Shown one piece after another: positions 1-8,613 of a DNA stretch of 64,000 bases. Each line of letters begins with the position of its first letter. Within the stretch, counting starts at the first letter, position 1. The stretch is from Zobellella iuensis (GTDB lineage Bacteria > Pseudomonadota > Gammaproteobacteria > Enterobacterales > Aeromonadaceae), in contig NZ_JAERTZ010000004.1 of assembly GCF_016746085.1 (NCBI RefSeq), forward strand, positions 62,001 to 126,000, read 5' to 3'. The notes under the pieces are model-generated. The model was given only the letters and a program-made list of their open reading frames with translations. It had not been told where the DNA came from and searched no databases. Made by a program: the position numbers and the translations under genes.

Positions 1-93
1 GCAGCCCAGGCCGGCGTCGGTAAGGCGGGTATAGGCGCCCAGCACCACCACCACCAGGGTCAGGGCAAAGGCAAAGAAACAGAGTTTGCGCAT
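1..93 (-). CDS. ctaA: Heme A synthase CtaA, N-terminal part only
   Basis: Only the first 31 codons lie in the window; the gene runs off the left edge. They encode one hydrophobic segment followed by GAYTRLTDAGLGC, the conserved beginning of the CtaA/COX15 family, which converts heme O to heme A for aa3-type oxidases in the inner membrane. It starts 8 bases after the stop of the upstream small gene and is probably the next gene of the leftward oxidase-assembly operon. The identity rests on the short motif and on context. Confidence 0.85.
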   Translation of the reverse strand, partial: MRKLCFFAFALTLVVVVLGAYTRLTDAGLGC

Positions 94-101
94 GGTGCCT
101 C

Positions 102-533
102 CTATCCGGCCCGGGAAAACTTGAGCAAGCGGCGCAGATCGCCGAGCAGGGCCTTGCCGGTCAGCCGGTCCTGCTGCTCGTCGCCGCTCAGGGCATAGCG
201 CATAACGAGCTGGCCGGGCGGATCCGCGATATAGACAAAGCCGGCCTCCAGCCCGGGCCCGGCCGGCAGCTGCACCACCACCACCCGTTCCTGGTCCCGT
301 CCCAGGGCGAGGTCGACGTTGTGCAGCAAGGGGCCCGCATCGGCGCAGTGGCCGCACTCCGGCGCCAAAGGCAGCAGCAGCCGCCACTGTCGTGCCCCTT
401 CTATCCGCCCTTCCACCCATTCCCCCTGGCCCTTGACCCCGGGCGTGAACCAGCCCTGCTGCAGGGTGATCCAGGCCAGGGCCACCGGCAGCAGGAACAC
501 CCCCATCAACACCAACACCGGTTTATGCTTCAT
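102..533 (-). CDS. Membrane-anchored small protein with a CGHC motif, oxidase assembly cluster
   Basis: 143 residues. An N-terminal hydrophobic helix (about residues 5-22) follows the start MKHKP and would anchor the protein in the inner membrane with the rest outside. Around residues 59-62 it carries CGHC, the dithiol sequence of protein disulfide isomerases, but no full thioredoxin fold can be confirmed by eye. The start at 533 overlaps the end of the SURF1 gene by 11 bases, so the two are translationally coupled; an upstream in-frame extension lies inside that gene and is less likely. Small proteins of unknown function often sit between SURF1 and CtaA genes. A copper or thiol role in oxidase assembly is inference. 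Confidence 0.75.
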   Translation of the reverse strand: MKHKPVLVLMGVFLLPVALAWITLQQGWFTPGVKGQGEWVEGRIEGARQWRLLLPLAPECGHCADAGPLLHNVDLALGRDQERVVVVQLPAGPGLEAGFVYIADPPGQLVMRYALSGDEQQDRLTGKALLGDLRRLLKFSRAG

Positions 534-1197
534 GCCGCCTCCGATAAAACACCAACGCCGCCACCCATACCGCCAGGGCCATGGCGAACCACTGCACCGC
601 ATAGCCCAGATGGCGCTCCGGCCCCATCACCACCGGCTGCCACTCGGCTCCCTCCACCTCCAGCCGCAACACGAACGGCAGCGTCCGCTGGCCCCAGCGG
701 GCAAGCAACAGCTCGGGATCCAGCCCATGGATGCGTTGTGCCTGGGGATCCGGGGCACCGCCCAGGGACAGGGGCGGCCGATAAGGCCGGACCAGGGCCC
801 CGCTCAACTGCACCGCACCTTCCGGCACCGTCACCACCGGCAGCCGGCGCCGATCCGCATCCGCCGGCCACCAGCCGGTATCCACCGCCAACAGACCGTA
901 GGGGGTCTGCAATGGCCGGATCAGGCGGTAGCCCACCCGCCCCTCCTGGATCTGGTTGTCGAGAAAGAGATCGCCGCCGGCCAGATAAACGCCCCCGACA
1001 TCCAGGCGATAACCGAAGGGGGTATCTATGGTCAGGGCTTCATCCAGCTCCAGGACAATGTCGCGTCGCTGCTGCCATTCCTGCAGCAGCTGGCGCTTGT
1101 CATCGGCCCGGGACAGCTGCCAGATACCCATGGTGACCATCAGCGTGGTCATCAGCAGGGTCAGCGCCAATAGTCCCCAACTTTTTCCTATACTCAA
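523..1197 (-). CDS. SURF1 family cytochrome oxidase biogenesis protein
   Basis: 224 residues with an N-terminal membrane helix (about 8-27), a large periplasmic part and a C-terminal membrane helix just before YRRRHEA. This is the SURF1/Shy1 architecture; the GIWQLSRADDKRQLL stretch after the first helix and YRLIRPL/DTGWWPAD segments in the middle are typical. SURF1 proteins help insert heme a into subunit I of aa3 oxidases. The predicted first codon is TTG and no good ATG is available, so the exact start is uncertain by a few codons. It is followed, with overlap, by the CGHC protein gene and ctaA. Confidence 0.9.
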   Translation of the reverse strand: MSIGKSWGLLALTLLMTTLMVTMGIWQLSRADDKRQLLQEWQQRRDIVLELDEALTIDTPFGYRLDVGGVYLAGGDLFLDNQIQEGRVGYRLIRPLQTPYGLLAVDTGWWPADADRRRLPVVTVPEGAVQLSGALVRPYRPPLSLGGAPDPQAQRIHGLDPELLLARWGQRTLPFVLRLEVEGAEWQPVVMGPERHLGYAVQWFAMALAVWVAALVFYRRRHEA

Positions 1198-1223
1198 GAC
1201 CTAGTCTCTCCAGGAAACGATTG

Positions 1224-1430
1224 ATGTTGTTCAAACTACTGATTGTTTTGCTGTTATTGATGATGATCGGCAACCTGCTGCTGGGCCTCAGGGCCATGCT
1301 CGGCAACCGGGATCCGGCGCTGATGGCCCGCTACATCGGCCGGCGGCTGCTGTTTGCCGTCATCATACTGCTGCTGTTGATCGCCGCCATGGCCAGCGGC
1401 TTGCTGGTGCCCCATCCCACTCCGGGATAA
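1224..1430 (+). CDS. DUF2909 twin-transmembrane protein
   Basis: 68 residues with two hydrophobic helices (about 2-22 and 42-62) joined by a basic loop containing NRDPALMARYIGRR. This matches the small DUF2909 family, which is usually found beside cytochrome oxidase assembly genes and has no known function. AGGAA (1212-1216) lies 7 bases before ATG 1224; a TTG one codon earlier is less likely. The gene is transcribed opposite to the oxidase genes that flank it on both sides. Confidence 0.8.
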   Translation: MLFKLLIVLLLLMMIGNLLLGLRAMLGNRDPALMARYIGRRLLFAVIILLLLIAAMASGLLVPHPTPG

Positions 1431-1448
1431 GGCATCATATGAATCCAA

Positions 1449-2318
1449 TTACAGAATATAGACAAAGACAAACAGACAAAGCCAGACCACGTCCACGAAA
1501 TGCCAGTACCAGCTGCTGGCCTGAAAGCCGAAATGCTGAGCCGGGGTGAAATGTCCCTTGTTGACCCTGAGCCACATGATGAACAGCATCAGGGTACCCA
1601 GAGTCACGTGGGCACCGTGGAAACCGGTGAGCAGGAAGAAAGTATTGCCGTAGATGCCGGAGTCCAGCCGCAGGCCCAGATCCCGGTAGGCATGCACGTA
1701 CTCCCAGGCCTGCAGACCCAGGAACAGCGCCCCCAGCAGCACGGTCCCGCCCAGCCACTGCTTAAGCCGGGCCCGCTGCTCCTGCAGCAGCGCCAGATGG
1801 GCAAAGTGCACCGTCACCGAGGAGGTCAGCAGTATGATGGTGTTGACAAGCGGCAGGCCGAACCAACCCATGGCGGTGGTTTCGATGCCCCCCGGGGTCA
1901 GCACCAGGGGCCAGATCGGATTAAATTCGGGCCACAGCACCTCATGGGTCATGGCATTGTTGCCGGCGCCGCCCAACCAGGGCACCGCCAGCACCCGGGC
2001 GTAGAAGAGGGCGCCGAAGAAGGCGCCGAAGAACATCACCTCCGAGAAGATGAACCAGCTCATGCCCTGGCGGAAGGATCTGTCCATCTGCTCGCTGTAC
2101 AGCCCCGAGTGGGCTTCGTCGATGACGTTGCCGAACCAGCCGAACAGCATAAAGGTCATCACCAGGGTGCCGGCGGCGAACACCACCGGCCCCCAGATAC
2201 CGGCGATGCCCGCCGCCCACATGCCGGCCCCCGAGGCCAGCAGGAAGAGCCCGACCGCCCCCACTATGGGCCAGGGGCTCTGGGCCGGAACGTAATAACT
2301 CTGGGTCTTGACCGCCAT
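1449..2318 (-). CDS. coxC: Cytochrome c oxidase subunit III
   Basis: 289 residues, the usual length, with seven hydrophobic segments. The motifs WPLVLTPGGIETTAMGW, FHGAHVTLGT and SSWYWHFVDVVWLCLF are characteristic of subunit III of heme-copper aa3 oxidases. The protein stabilises the catalytic core in the inner membrane. AAGGAGG lies a few bases before ATG 2318. It follows ctaG by 14 bases and ends the structural part of the leftward oxidase operon. Confidence 0.96.
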   Translation of the reverse strand: MAVKTQSYYVPAQSPWPIVGAVGLFLLASGAGMWAAGIAGIWGPVVFAAGTLVMTFMLFGWFGNVIDEAHSGLYSEQMDRSFRQGMSWFIFSEVMFFGAFFGALFYARVLAVPWLGGAGNNAMTHEVLWPEFNPIWPLVLTPGGIETTAMGWFGLPLVNTIILLTSSVTVHFAHLALLQEQRARLKQWLGGTVLLGALFLGLQAWEYVHAYRDLGLRLDSGIYGNTFFLLTGFHGAHVTLGTLMLFIMWLRVNKGHFTPAQHFGFQASSWYWHFVDVVWLCLFVFVYIL

Positions 2319-2332
2319 GACTGCCTCCTTGC

Positions 2333-2860
2333 TCAGCTGCGCGTGGCAACCTGCTCGCTGATGTCGTAAAGGGTATAGGACAGGGTGAACACCTCGATAT
2401 GGCCGGGCAGGGCCTCATCCACATAGAAGCGCATCGGCATCACCGCCTGCTCCCGCGCCGCCAGGGGCTGTTCCCGGAAGCAGAAGCACTCGGTTTTGCG
2501 CAGGTAGCCCGCCGCCACCCCCGGCGAGACCGAGGGAATGGCCCGCAGCACCCGGTCCTCCGCCGTGAGGCTGGTCACGGTAAAGTCCACCTGGTGCATC
2601 TCGCCCGGATGCACCTGCAGCCGGCGCACCGAGGGCTCGAAGTCGCCGCTGAGGCCCTTGGCCTTGTAGGTCACGAACTCCACGGTGATCAACCGGTTTT
2701 TATCCAGGCTCTGCGAGGCCGCCGCCGCCGTGGTGGCGGTCTTGCCATTGAGCCCGGTGATATCGCAGAACACGTCGTACAGGGGTACCAGGGCGAAGCC
2801 GAAGCCGAACATCCCCACCGCCACCAGGCCAAGCTTGAGTGCCTTTTTACCGTGATCCAT
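2333..2860 (-). CDS. ctaG: Copper chaperone CtaG/Cox11 for CuB of cytochrome oxidase
   Basis: 175 residues with one N-terminal membrane helix (about 9-27) and a periplasmic Cox11 domain. It contains the family's copper-binding CFCF motif (ECFCFREQPL, about residues 121-130) and the VPLYDVFCDITGLNGKT segment after the helix. Cox11/CtaG delivers copper to the CuB site in subunit I. Its start overlaps the end of coxA by 14 bases, so it is co-translated with its target. Confidence 0.95.
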   Translation of the reverse strand: MDHGKKALKLGLVAVGMFGFGFALVPLYDVFCDITGLNGKTATTAAAASQSLDKNRLITVEFVTYKAKGLSGDFEPSVRRLQVHPGEMHQVDFTVTSLTAEDRVLRAIPSVSPGVAAGYLRKTECFCFREQPLAAREQAVMPMRFYVDEALPGHIEVFTLSYTLYDISEQVATRS

Positions 2861-4472
2861 TGCCTTCCACCTCCGGGGGTGTGCTGAAGGTGTGGTAGGG
2901 TGCCGGCGAGGGCACAGTCCACTCCAGGCCGTGGGCCCCTTCCCAGGGGCAGGCCGCCGCCTTTTCCCCGCCCCGGATGCACTTCACCAGCACCGCCACG
3001 AAGATCAGCTGGGACAGACCGAAGGCGAAGCCGCCGATGCTGACCAGGGCGTTGATGTCGGCGAACTGCAGGGCGTAGTCCGGAATGCGCCGGGGCATGC
3101 CGGCCAGCCCCAGGAAATGCATGGGGAAGAACAGGATATTCACCGAAATCACCGAGCACCAGAAATGCCACTTGGCCAGCCGCTCGTCGAACATGTGGCC
3201 GGTCCACTTGGGCATCCAGTAGTAGGCCGCCGCCATGATGGAGAAGATGGCGCCGGACACCAGCACGTAGTGGAAGTGGGCCACCACGAAGTAGGTGTCG
3301 TGGTACTGGAAGTCGGCCGGGGTGATGGCCAGCATCAGGCCGCTGAAGCCGCCGATGGTGAACAGCACGATAAAGGCCAGGGCGAACAGCATGGGCACCT
3401 CGAAGCTGATGGAGCCCCGCCACATGGTGGCCACCCAGTTGAACACCTTGACCCCGGTGGGCACCGAGATCAGCATGGTGCAGTACATGAAGAACAGCTC
3501 CGCCGCCACCGGCATGCCCACGGTGAACATGTGGTGAGCCCACACCAGGAAGCTCAGGCCAGCGATGGAGGCGGTGGCGTACACCATGGAGGCGTAGCCG
3601 AACAGCGGCTTGCGGCTGAAGGTGGGGATGATGGCCGAGATGATGCCGAAGCTCGGCAGGATCATGATGTACACCTCGGGGTGGCCGAAAAACCAGAAGA
3701 TGTGCTGGAACAGCACGGGATCGCCGCCGCCGGCCGCGTCGAAGAAGCTGGTGCCGAAGTACTTGTCGGTGAGCACCATGGTCACCGCCCCCGCCAGCAC
3801 CGGCATCACCGCGATCAGCAGGAAGGCGGTGATCAGCCAGGTCCAGCAGAACAGGGGCAGTTTCATCCAGGTCATACCCGGCGCCCGCAGGTTCCAGATG
3901 GTCACGATGACGTTGATGGCCCCCATGATGGAGCTGATGCCCATGATATGGATGGCGAACACGAACAGGGCGGTGCTGTCCGGCGCATAGGTGGTGGACA
4001 GGGGCGCGTAGAAGGTCCAGCCGAAGTTGGGGCCGCCGCCGGGCATGAACAGCGAGCTCAGCATCAGCAGGAAGGCGAAGGGCAGTATCCAGAAACTCCA
4101 GTTGTTCATGCGCGGCAGCGCCATGTCGGGCGCACCTATCATCATGGGGATCATCCAGTTGGCCAGGCCCACGAAGGCGGGCATGACGGCGCCGAACACC
4201 ATGATGAGGCCGTGCATGGTGGTCATCTGGTTGAAGAAGTTCGGCTCCACCAGCTGCATGCCGGGCTGGAACAGCTCGGCGCGGATCACCATGGCCATGC
4301 TGCCGCCCAGCAGGAACATGGCCAGGCTGAACAGCAGGTAGAGGCTGCCGATGTCTTTGTGGTTGGTGGTCAACAGCCAGCGCATGATGCCCTTGGCCGG
4401 GCCATGGTGGTGATGGTCGTCCGCCACGCCCAACTGGCCGTCCGCGGTCTGAGTACGGTCTAACTGCGTCAT
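2847..4472 (-). CDS. coxA: Cytochrome c oxidase subunit I
   Basis: 541 residues with about twelve hydrophobic helices. The signature region FWFFGHPEVYIMILP holds the CuB histidine and cross-linked tyrosine; WAHHMFTVGM and VVAHFHYVLVSGA supply the other metal-ligand histidines. It is the catalytic subunit reducing oxygen to water and pumping protons. LTTNHKDIGSLYL near residues 34-46 marks the normal N-terminal region. It lies between coxB (9-base gap) and ctaG (overlap). Confidence 0.98.
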   Translation of the reverse strand: MTQLDRTQTADGQLGVADDHHHHGPAKGIMRWLLTTNHKDIGSLYLLFSLAMFLLGGSMAMVIRAELFQPGMQLVEPNFFNQMTTMHGLIMVFGAVMPAFVGLANWMIPMMIGAPDMALPRMNNWSFWILPFAFLLMLSSLFMPGGGPNFGWTFYAPLSTTYAPDSTALFVFAIHIMGISSIMGAINVIVTIWNLRAPGMTWMKLPLFCWTWLITAFLLIAVMPVLAGAVTMVLTDKYFGTSFFDAAGGGDPVLFQHIFWFFGHPEVYIMILPSFGIISAIIPTFSRKPLFGYASMVYATASIAGLSFLVWAHHMFTVGMPVAAELFFMYCTMLISVPTGVKVFNWVATMWRGSISFEVPMLFALAFIVLFTIGGFSGLMLAITPADFQYHDTYFVVAHFHYVLVSGAIFSIMAAAYYWMPKWTGHMFDERLAKWHFWCSVISVNILFFPMHFLGLAGMPRRIPDYALQFADINALVSIGGFAFGLSQLIFVAVLVKCIRGGEKAAACPWEGAHGLEWTVPSPAPYHTFSTPPEVEGNGSR

Positions 4473-4481
4473 CCCTGCCCC

Positions 4482-5603
4482 CTATTGTCCCTGCCTGGCT
4501 TCGTGGATGTCCTTGGGCTGCACCAGATCTCCGGTGTCGTTGCCCCAGGCGTTGCGCTCGTAGGTGATCACGGCGGCCAGCTCCTTCAGCGCCAGTTGCC
4601 GGTCGAAACTCTGCATGGCGGTACCCGCCTTGCCATAGAGCACTATGTCGATATGAGCGGCCCTGTCGTGCAGCATCATGTCGCTGCCCTTGAGTGCGGG
4701 AAAGGCGCCGGGAATGCCTTCGCCATTGGCCATATGACAGGCGGCGCAGTGGCGCTGATACACCTGCTCGCCCAAGGTCATCATTTCTCCCATGGTCATC
4801 TCCATCGCCAGCAGCTCCTGCTCGGCGGCCCGGGCTTCGGCCTGCTCCGCCTTCACCCGGGTCAGCCAGCCTTCGAATTCCTCGGGCGGGCGGGCGTCCA
4901 CCACTATCGGCATAAAGGCATGATCCTTGCCGCACAGCTCGGCGCACTGGCCGCGGTAGAGGCCGGGCTGGTTGATGCGGGTCCAGGCCTCGTTGATAAA
5001 GCCGGGAATGGCGTCCTTCTTGACCGCGAAGGCCGGCACCCACCAGGAATGGATAACGTCGTCGGCGGTGATCAGGAAGCGCACCTTGCGATCGGTGGGC
5101 AGCACCAGGGGCCGGTCCACTTCCAGCAGGTAGTTCTCGCGCTTGCGCAGGCTGCCGTCGATTTCCTGGGGCAGGGTCGCCAGCAGGCTGAAGAATTCGA
5201 CGTCCTCGTCGAAATAGCGGTAGTGCCATTTCCACTGGGAGGCGGTGACCTGCACCGTCAGATCCGACTGGCTGGCATCCTCCATGGCGATCAGGGTACG
5301 GGTGGCGGGAACGGCCATGCCCACCAGGATCAGGAAGGGGATGATGGTCCAGAGGATTTCCACCTTGGTGCTTTCGTGGAACTGGGCGGCCTTGGCGCCC
5401 TTGGACTTGCGGTGATGGAGCAGGGCCCAGAACATGACCCCGAACACCACCAGGCCGATCAGCGCACAGATGATGAGTATGGTCATATGCAGGCCATACA
5501 CCTTCTGGCTGATATCGGTGACCCCCTGGGTCATGTTGAAACGGCTTTGCGCCCACACGGGCAGCGATGCCACTAGCGACAGCAGCAGAACGATCGGCTT
5601 CAC
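4482..5603 (-). CDS. coxB: Cytochrome c oxidase subunit II with fused cytochrome c domain
   Basis: About 373 residues: signal peptide, two membrane helices, a CuA domain with RGQCAELCGKDHAFM (both cysteines, histidine and methionine ligands), and a C-terminal cytochrome c domain with a CAACH heme site. This is the caa3-like subunit II layout, where the fused heme carries electrons from soluble cytochrome c to CuA. A longer frame begins with TTG at 5648, but GTG 5603 is preferred: GGGGGTG precedes it and it puts the signal peptide (KPIVLLLSLVASLPVWA) right at the N-terminus. It is the first gene of the oxidase operon. Confidence 0.95.
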   Translation of the reverse strand: MKPIVLLLSLVASLPVWAQSRFNMTQGVTDISQKVYGLHMTILIICALIGLVVFGVMFWALLHHRKSKGAKAAQFHESTKVEILWTIIPFLILVGMAVPATRTLIAMEDASQSDLTVQVTASQWKWHYRYFDEDVEFFSLLATLPQEIDGSLRKRENYLLEVDRPLVLPTDRKVRFLITADDVIHSWWVPAFAVKKDAIPGFINEAWTRINQPGLYRGQCAELCGKDHAFMPIVVDARPPEEFEGWLTRVKAEQAEARAAEQELLAMEMTMGEMMTLGEQVYQRHCAACHMANGEGIPGAFPALKGSDMMLHDRAAHIDIVLYGKAGTAMQSFDRQLALKELAAVITYERNAWGNDTGDLVQPKDIHEARQGQ

Positions 5604-5743
5604 ACGCACCCCCAAAAGTCTTAGTCCTTTATTTTGGCGCACTCGCAAGAGAGTCAGTGCTTACCGAACCACCGCATCCATCGGCCCGGCACACACTAAG
5701 TAAAGCATTGATTCTGAAAAAGTAAAAAAATGAAAAAAGAAAC

Positions 5744-5862
5744 GGGAAGCGGGAAGCGGGAAGCGGGAAGCGGGAAGCGGGAAGCGGGAAGCGGGAAGCG
5801 GGAAGCGGGAAGCGGGAAGCGGGAAGCGGGAAGCGGGAAGCGGGAAGCGGGAAGCGGGAAGC
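5744..5862. repeat. Heptamer tandem array, 17 exact copies of GGGAAGC
   Basis: Exactly 17 uninterrupted head-to-tail copies of GGGAAGC (119 bases) fill the space between coxB and lexA. Because the unit is not a multiple of three, all frames read through it and create false GSGKREA-type open frames on both strands. An array with a unit differing by one base lies at 15995-16054. Arrays of this kind can change copy number by replication slippage. Confidence 0.97.
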
Positions 5863-5900
5863 ATGCTAAGCCCCCGCCAACCCCAAGGCAAGCGGACGAG

Positions 5901-6518
5901 TTAAAAGTCGCTGTTGCGGATCACGCCCACCGCCAGGCCCTCGATGGTCAGCTCCTGGCTGCGCAGGTCGACTTCGATGGGGGACAGTTCTTCGTTCTCC
6001 GGCAGCAGGCTGACCTTGCTGCCCTGGCGCCGGAAGCGCTTGACCGTGACCTCGTCGTCGAGCCGCGCCACCACCACCTGGCCGTTGCGGGCCTCACCGG
6101 TCTTGTGCACCGCCAGCAGGTCACCGTCCATGATACCGATGTTCTTCATGCTCATGCCCCTGACCCGCAGCAGGAAGTCGGCCGGCGGATGGAACAGGGC
6201 CGGATCCAGCCGGTAATGGCTTTCTATGTGCTGCTGCGCCAGGATGGGCTCGCCGGCGGCCACCCGCCCGATCAGCGGCAGACCCTGCTCTGTCTCCGGC
6301 TCTTCCTCCTGGGCCAGGCGGATGCCGCGGGAGGTGCCGGGCATCATCTCGATCACTCCCTTCTTGGCCAGGGCCTTCAAGTGCTCCTCGGCGGCGTTGG
6401 CGGACTTGAAACCCAGGGACTGGGCAATTTCGGCACGGGTGGGCGGCATACCGGTCTGCTGGATATGCTCCTTGATGATGTCCAGCACCTGGGACTGGCG
6501 GGGGGTCAGCGCTTTCAT
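5901..6518 (-). CDS. lexA: SOS repressor LexA
   Basis: 205 residues. The N-terminal winged helix ([15 protein letters not shown]) is followed by the self-cleavage site Ala88-Gly89 in RVAAGEP, the catalytic Ser123 in [13 protein letters not shown] and Lys160 in DDEVTVKR. LexA represses SOS genes and cleaves itself when RecA filaments form on damaged DNA. Two operator-like boxes lie just upstream, so it represses its own gene. No cell-division inhibitor or dinF gene follows it; the next item downstream is the heptamer array. Confidence 0.98.
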   Translation of the reverse strand: MKALTPRQSQVLDIIKEHIQQTGMPPTRAEIAQSLGFKSANAAEEHLKALAKKGVIEMMPGTSRGIRLAQEEEPETEQGLPLIGRVAAGEPILAQQHIESHYRLDPALFHPPADFLLRVRGMSMKNIGIMDGDLLAVHKTGEARNGQVVVARLDDEVTVKRFRRQGSKVSLLPENEELSPIEVDLRSQELTIEGLAVGVIRNSDF

Positions 6519-6525
6519 GGGGAAC

Positions 6526-6541
6526 CTGTCTTTTTATACAG
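6526..6541 (-). promoter_or_regulatory. LexA operator box 1
   Basis: CTGT, eight bases, ACAG: a perfect match to the LexA operator pattern, 8 bases upstream of the lexA start codon. It indicates autoregulation. Confidence 0.88.
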
Positions 6542-6545
6542 TTAA

Positions 6546-6561
6546 CTGTCAGTATATCCAG
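6546..6561 (-). promoter_or_regulatory. LexA operator box 2
   Basis: CTGT, eight bases, CCAG: matches CTG-N10-CAG and is four bases from box 1. Paired boxes before lexA are also known in enterobacteria. Confidence 0.78.
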
Positions 6562-6658
6562 TAAATCCGGCAGGGCAAGCACAATAAACCACGACCTGGC
6601 TCCTTCCCTGGCCGGCGGCCTCCCCTCCCCCGTTTTGTGACCAACCACGGCGATACGG

Positions 6659-7531
6659 TTACAGCAGCGCCAGCACCAGGCCGGCAAACACCGCCATGCC
6701 CGCATAGTTGTTGTTGAGGAAGGCCTGGAAGCAGGCCATCCGCTCCCGGTCCCGGATCAGCCGCTGCTGGTACACGAACAGCGCGGCAGCGGCCAGCAGC
6801 CCCCAGTAGAAGGGCGTGGCCAGGGCGAATGCCAGGCCCGCCGCCACCAGCAGCAGCAGGGTGGCCAGTTGCAGCAGGCCGACCATCAGCTTGTCGCGCC
6901 GGCCGAACAGGATGGCGGTGGACTTGACGCCTATCCGGAGATCGTCGTCCCTGTCCACCATGGCGTACATGGTGTCGTAGGCCACGGTCCAGGCCAGGTT
7001 GGCGGCAAACAGCAACCAGAGCCCCGCCGGCAGGCTGTTTGCCTGGGCGGCGAAGGCCATGGGGATGGCCCAGGAGAAGGCGATGCCCAGAAACAGCTGG
7101 GGCAGATGGGTGTAACGCTTCATAAAAGGATAGAGCGCCGCCCAGCCCAGGCCGGCGAAAGCCAGCTGGATGGTCAGGGTGTTGGTGGTCAGCACCAGCA
7201 GGAAGGAAATACCCACCAGCAACGCGAAAAAGCCCAGGGCCTGGCGTTCGCTCAGTTCGCCGGCAGGCAACGGCCGGGCCTGGGTGCGCTTGACATGACC
7301 GTCGATATGACGGTCCGCATAATCATTGATCACACAGCCGGCGGAGCGCATGGAAAAGACCCCGGCGACGAACACCAGTAACACCCACAGCGAGGGCCGG
7401 CCGTCGGCGGCGATCCATATCGCCCACAGGGTCGGCCACAGCAGCAGCAGGGTGCCGATGGGCTTGTCCATGCGGGCCAGCGCCATATAGGCGCGCCAGC
7501 GGGGGCGGGAAGGCGAAGTCAGGGTGGTCAT
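6659..7531 (-). CDS. ubiA: 4-hydroxybenzoate octaprenyltransferase
   Basis: 290 residues, the same length as the enterobacterial enzyme, with about eight membrane helices. The two Mg-prenyl-diphosphate motifs are visible: NDYADRHID (about residues 69-77) and [13 protein letters not shown]. It attaches the polyprenyl tail to 4-hydroxybenzoate in ubiquinone synthesis at the inner membrane. The ATG at 7531 overlaps the ubiC stop in ATGA, giving the usual coupled ubiC-ubiA pair; a longer in-frame extension inside ubiC was not used. Confidence 0.97.
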   Translation of the reverse strand: MTTLTSPSRPRWRAYMALARMDKPIGTLLLLWPTLWAIWIAADGRPSLWVLLVFVAGVFSMRSAGCVINDYADRHIDGHVKRTQARPLPAGELSERQALGFFALLVGISFLLVLTTNTLTIQLAFAGLGWAALYPFMKRYTHLPQLFLGIAFSWAIPMAFAAQANSLPAGLWLLFAANLAWTVAYDTMYAMVDRDDDLRIGVKSTAILFGRRDKLMVGLLQLATLLLLVAAGLAFALATPFYWGLLAAAALFVYQQRLIRDRERMACFQAFLNNNYAGMAVFAGLVLALL

Positions 7532-8079
7532 GCTACGGGCTCCTGATAAGCGGGTACGGCGGGCAGAAACAACTCGGTCACCAGCACCCGGGCCCGGCCG
7601 GTGGCCAGGGTGGAACGCCGCCCCCACAGCGGGCCGGCTGCAGGCTCGGCGAGGGCAAACCGCACCGCGAGCCGGTCATAATCGGCCTGTTCCAGCTCGG
7701 CATACTCGAAGGCGGAGCGGTGCAGATCCGGGGCATCGAACAGCAACTCGCCCAGGGCGCGCTGCCCCAGCTCGGCCAGCTCCGGTATGGCCGCCCGGGT
7801 GGTCGGCGAATACAGCGAACTGGCATAGACCCAGGGCCGGCCGTCACACAACAGCAACACCTCCCGACAATAGGCCTGTTCGGCGTCCAGCAGGGCCCTT
7901 TGCGCCGGGGTCGGGGACAGCCGGGCTTCGCTGGCCAGCAGGGCCACCCGGAACTGCCGGCAATGCCGGCGCAAACGCTCGGTCAGGGAGCCGGGATCCC
8001 GCAGCCAGTCGCACAGAGCGGGCCGCCGCAACGGCAGTGCCGCCGTCCAGTGCCAGAGGTGATCGGCAGATGGCGTCAC
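7528..8079 (-). CDS. ubiC: Chorismate pyruvate-lyase
   Basis: 183 residues, slightly longer than the 165-residue enterobacterial enzyme. [21 protein letters not shown] and LGELLF match the UbiC family core; the C-terminal [20 protein letters not shown] is typical. It converts chorismate to 4-hydroxybenzoate plus pyruvate, the first committed ubiquinone step, and feeds UbiA. The start codon is GTG at 8079 with AGGA about 8 bases upstream. Confidence 0.93.
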   Translation of the reverse strand: MTPSADHLWHWTAALPLRRPALCDWLRDPGSLTERLRRHCRQFRVALLASEARLSPTPAQRALLDAEQAYCREVLLLCDGRPWVYASSLYSPTTRAAIPELAELGQRALGELLFDAPDLHRSAFEYAELEQADYDRLAVRFALAEPAAGPLWGRRSTLATGRARVLVTELFLPAVPAYQEPVA

Positions 8080-8149
8080 GGATTATTCCTGAAATAACGG
8101 ATACACATAAAAAGGCACGACTCAGTTACTTTAAAAATCACGTATTTAC

Positions 8150-8178
8150 TTGACCGGGTCGGTATTTGTTTAAACAAT
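8150..8178 (+). promoter_or_regulatory. Possible sigma-70 promoter of the FliL-like gene
   Basis: TTGACC (8150-8155) and AACAAT (8173-8178) are separated by 17 bases, 33 bases before the ATG of the next gene. The fit is moderate and read by eye. Confidence 0.4.
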
Positions 8179-8211
8179 GCGCCCCTGATAACACGCTTGG
8201 AGACATTGTTT

Positions 8212-8613
8212 ATGCTGCGCCTTGTTGCTCTGTGCATGCTGCTGGCCACGACGGGCCAGGTCCACGCACAAGAAGCATCACCGGCTCCCGACGGGCCCTT
8301 ATACTACACCATGACGCCGGACATTATTACCAACTACCAGAATTCCGGGCAAACCCTCGGCTATATCCGCGTGTCCATCGAACTGATGCTGGAGCGGGCC
8401 GATCAGATGCCGCTGGTGGAGCAGCATATGCCGCTGCTGCGCGACGCCATCAACAACCTGCTGGCGGAAAAAAACCAGCAGGAAATCCGCTCCCTGACCG
8501 CCCGTACCGAGCTGGCCAGCGAAGGCCAGCGACGGCTGAACGATCTGCTGCTGAAGGAAACCGGCCAGGCCCCCATCCGCCGGCTGCTGTTTACCAACTT
8601 CCTGCATCAGTGA
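8212..8613 (+). CDS. FliL-like small secreted/membrane protein
   Basis: 133 residues with a short N-terminal signal segment (MLRLVALCMLLATTGQVHA). The body, YYTMTPDIITNYQ...LGYIRVSIELMLE..., resembles the periplasmic half of FliL, but no flagellar genes are nearby and it lacks a typical long FliL N-terminus. Such stand-alone FliL-like proteins occur next to ubiC in several gammaproteobacteria; their function is not established. GGAG (8199-8202) precedes ATG 8212. The 3' end overlaps the convergent glpG end by 7 bases. Confidence 0.75.
   Translation: MLRLVALCMLLATTGQVHAQEASPAPDGPLYYTMTPDIITNYQNSGQTLGYIRVSIELMLERADQMPLVEQHMPLLRDAINNLLAEKNQQEIRSLTARTELASEGQRRLNDLLLKETGQAPIRRLLFTNFLHQ

Noticed and set aside
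2689-5556. Leftward open frame of 955 codons across coxA and coxB
   Set aside because: It is an alternative frame of the well-supported oxidase genes; the product is Arg/Gly/Pro/His-rich and lacks any domain pattern.
5744-5862. CRISPR-like repeat
   Set aside because: Seven-base units without spacers; a simple tandem array.
5730-6545. Rightward frame starting with GSGKREA repeats
   Set aside because: Product of the heptamer array and the antisense of lexA; no ribosome site and no protein-like pattern after the repeat.
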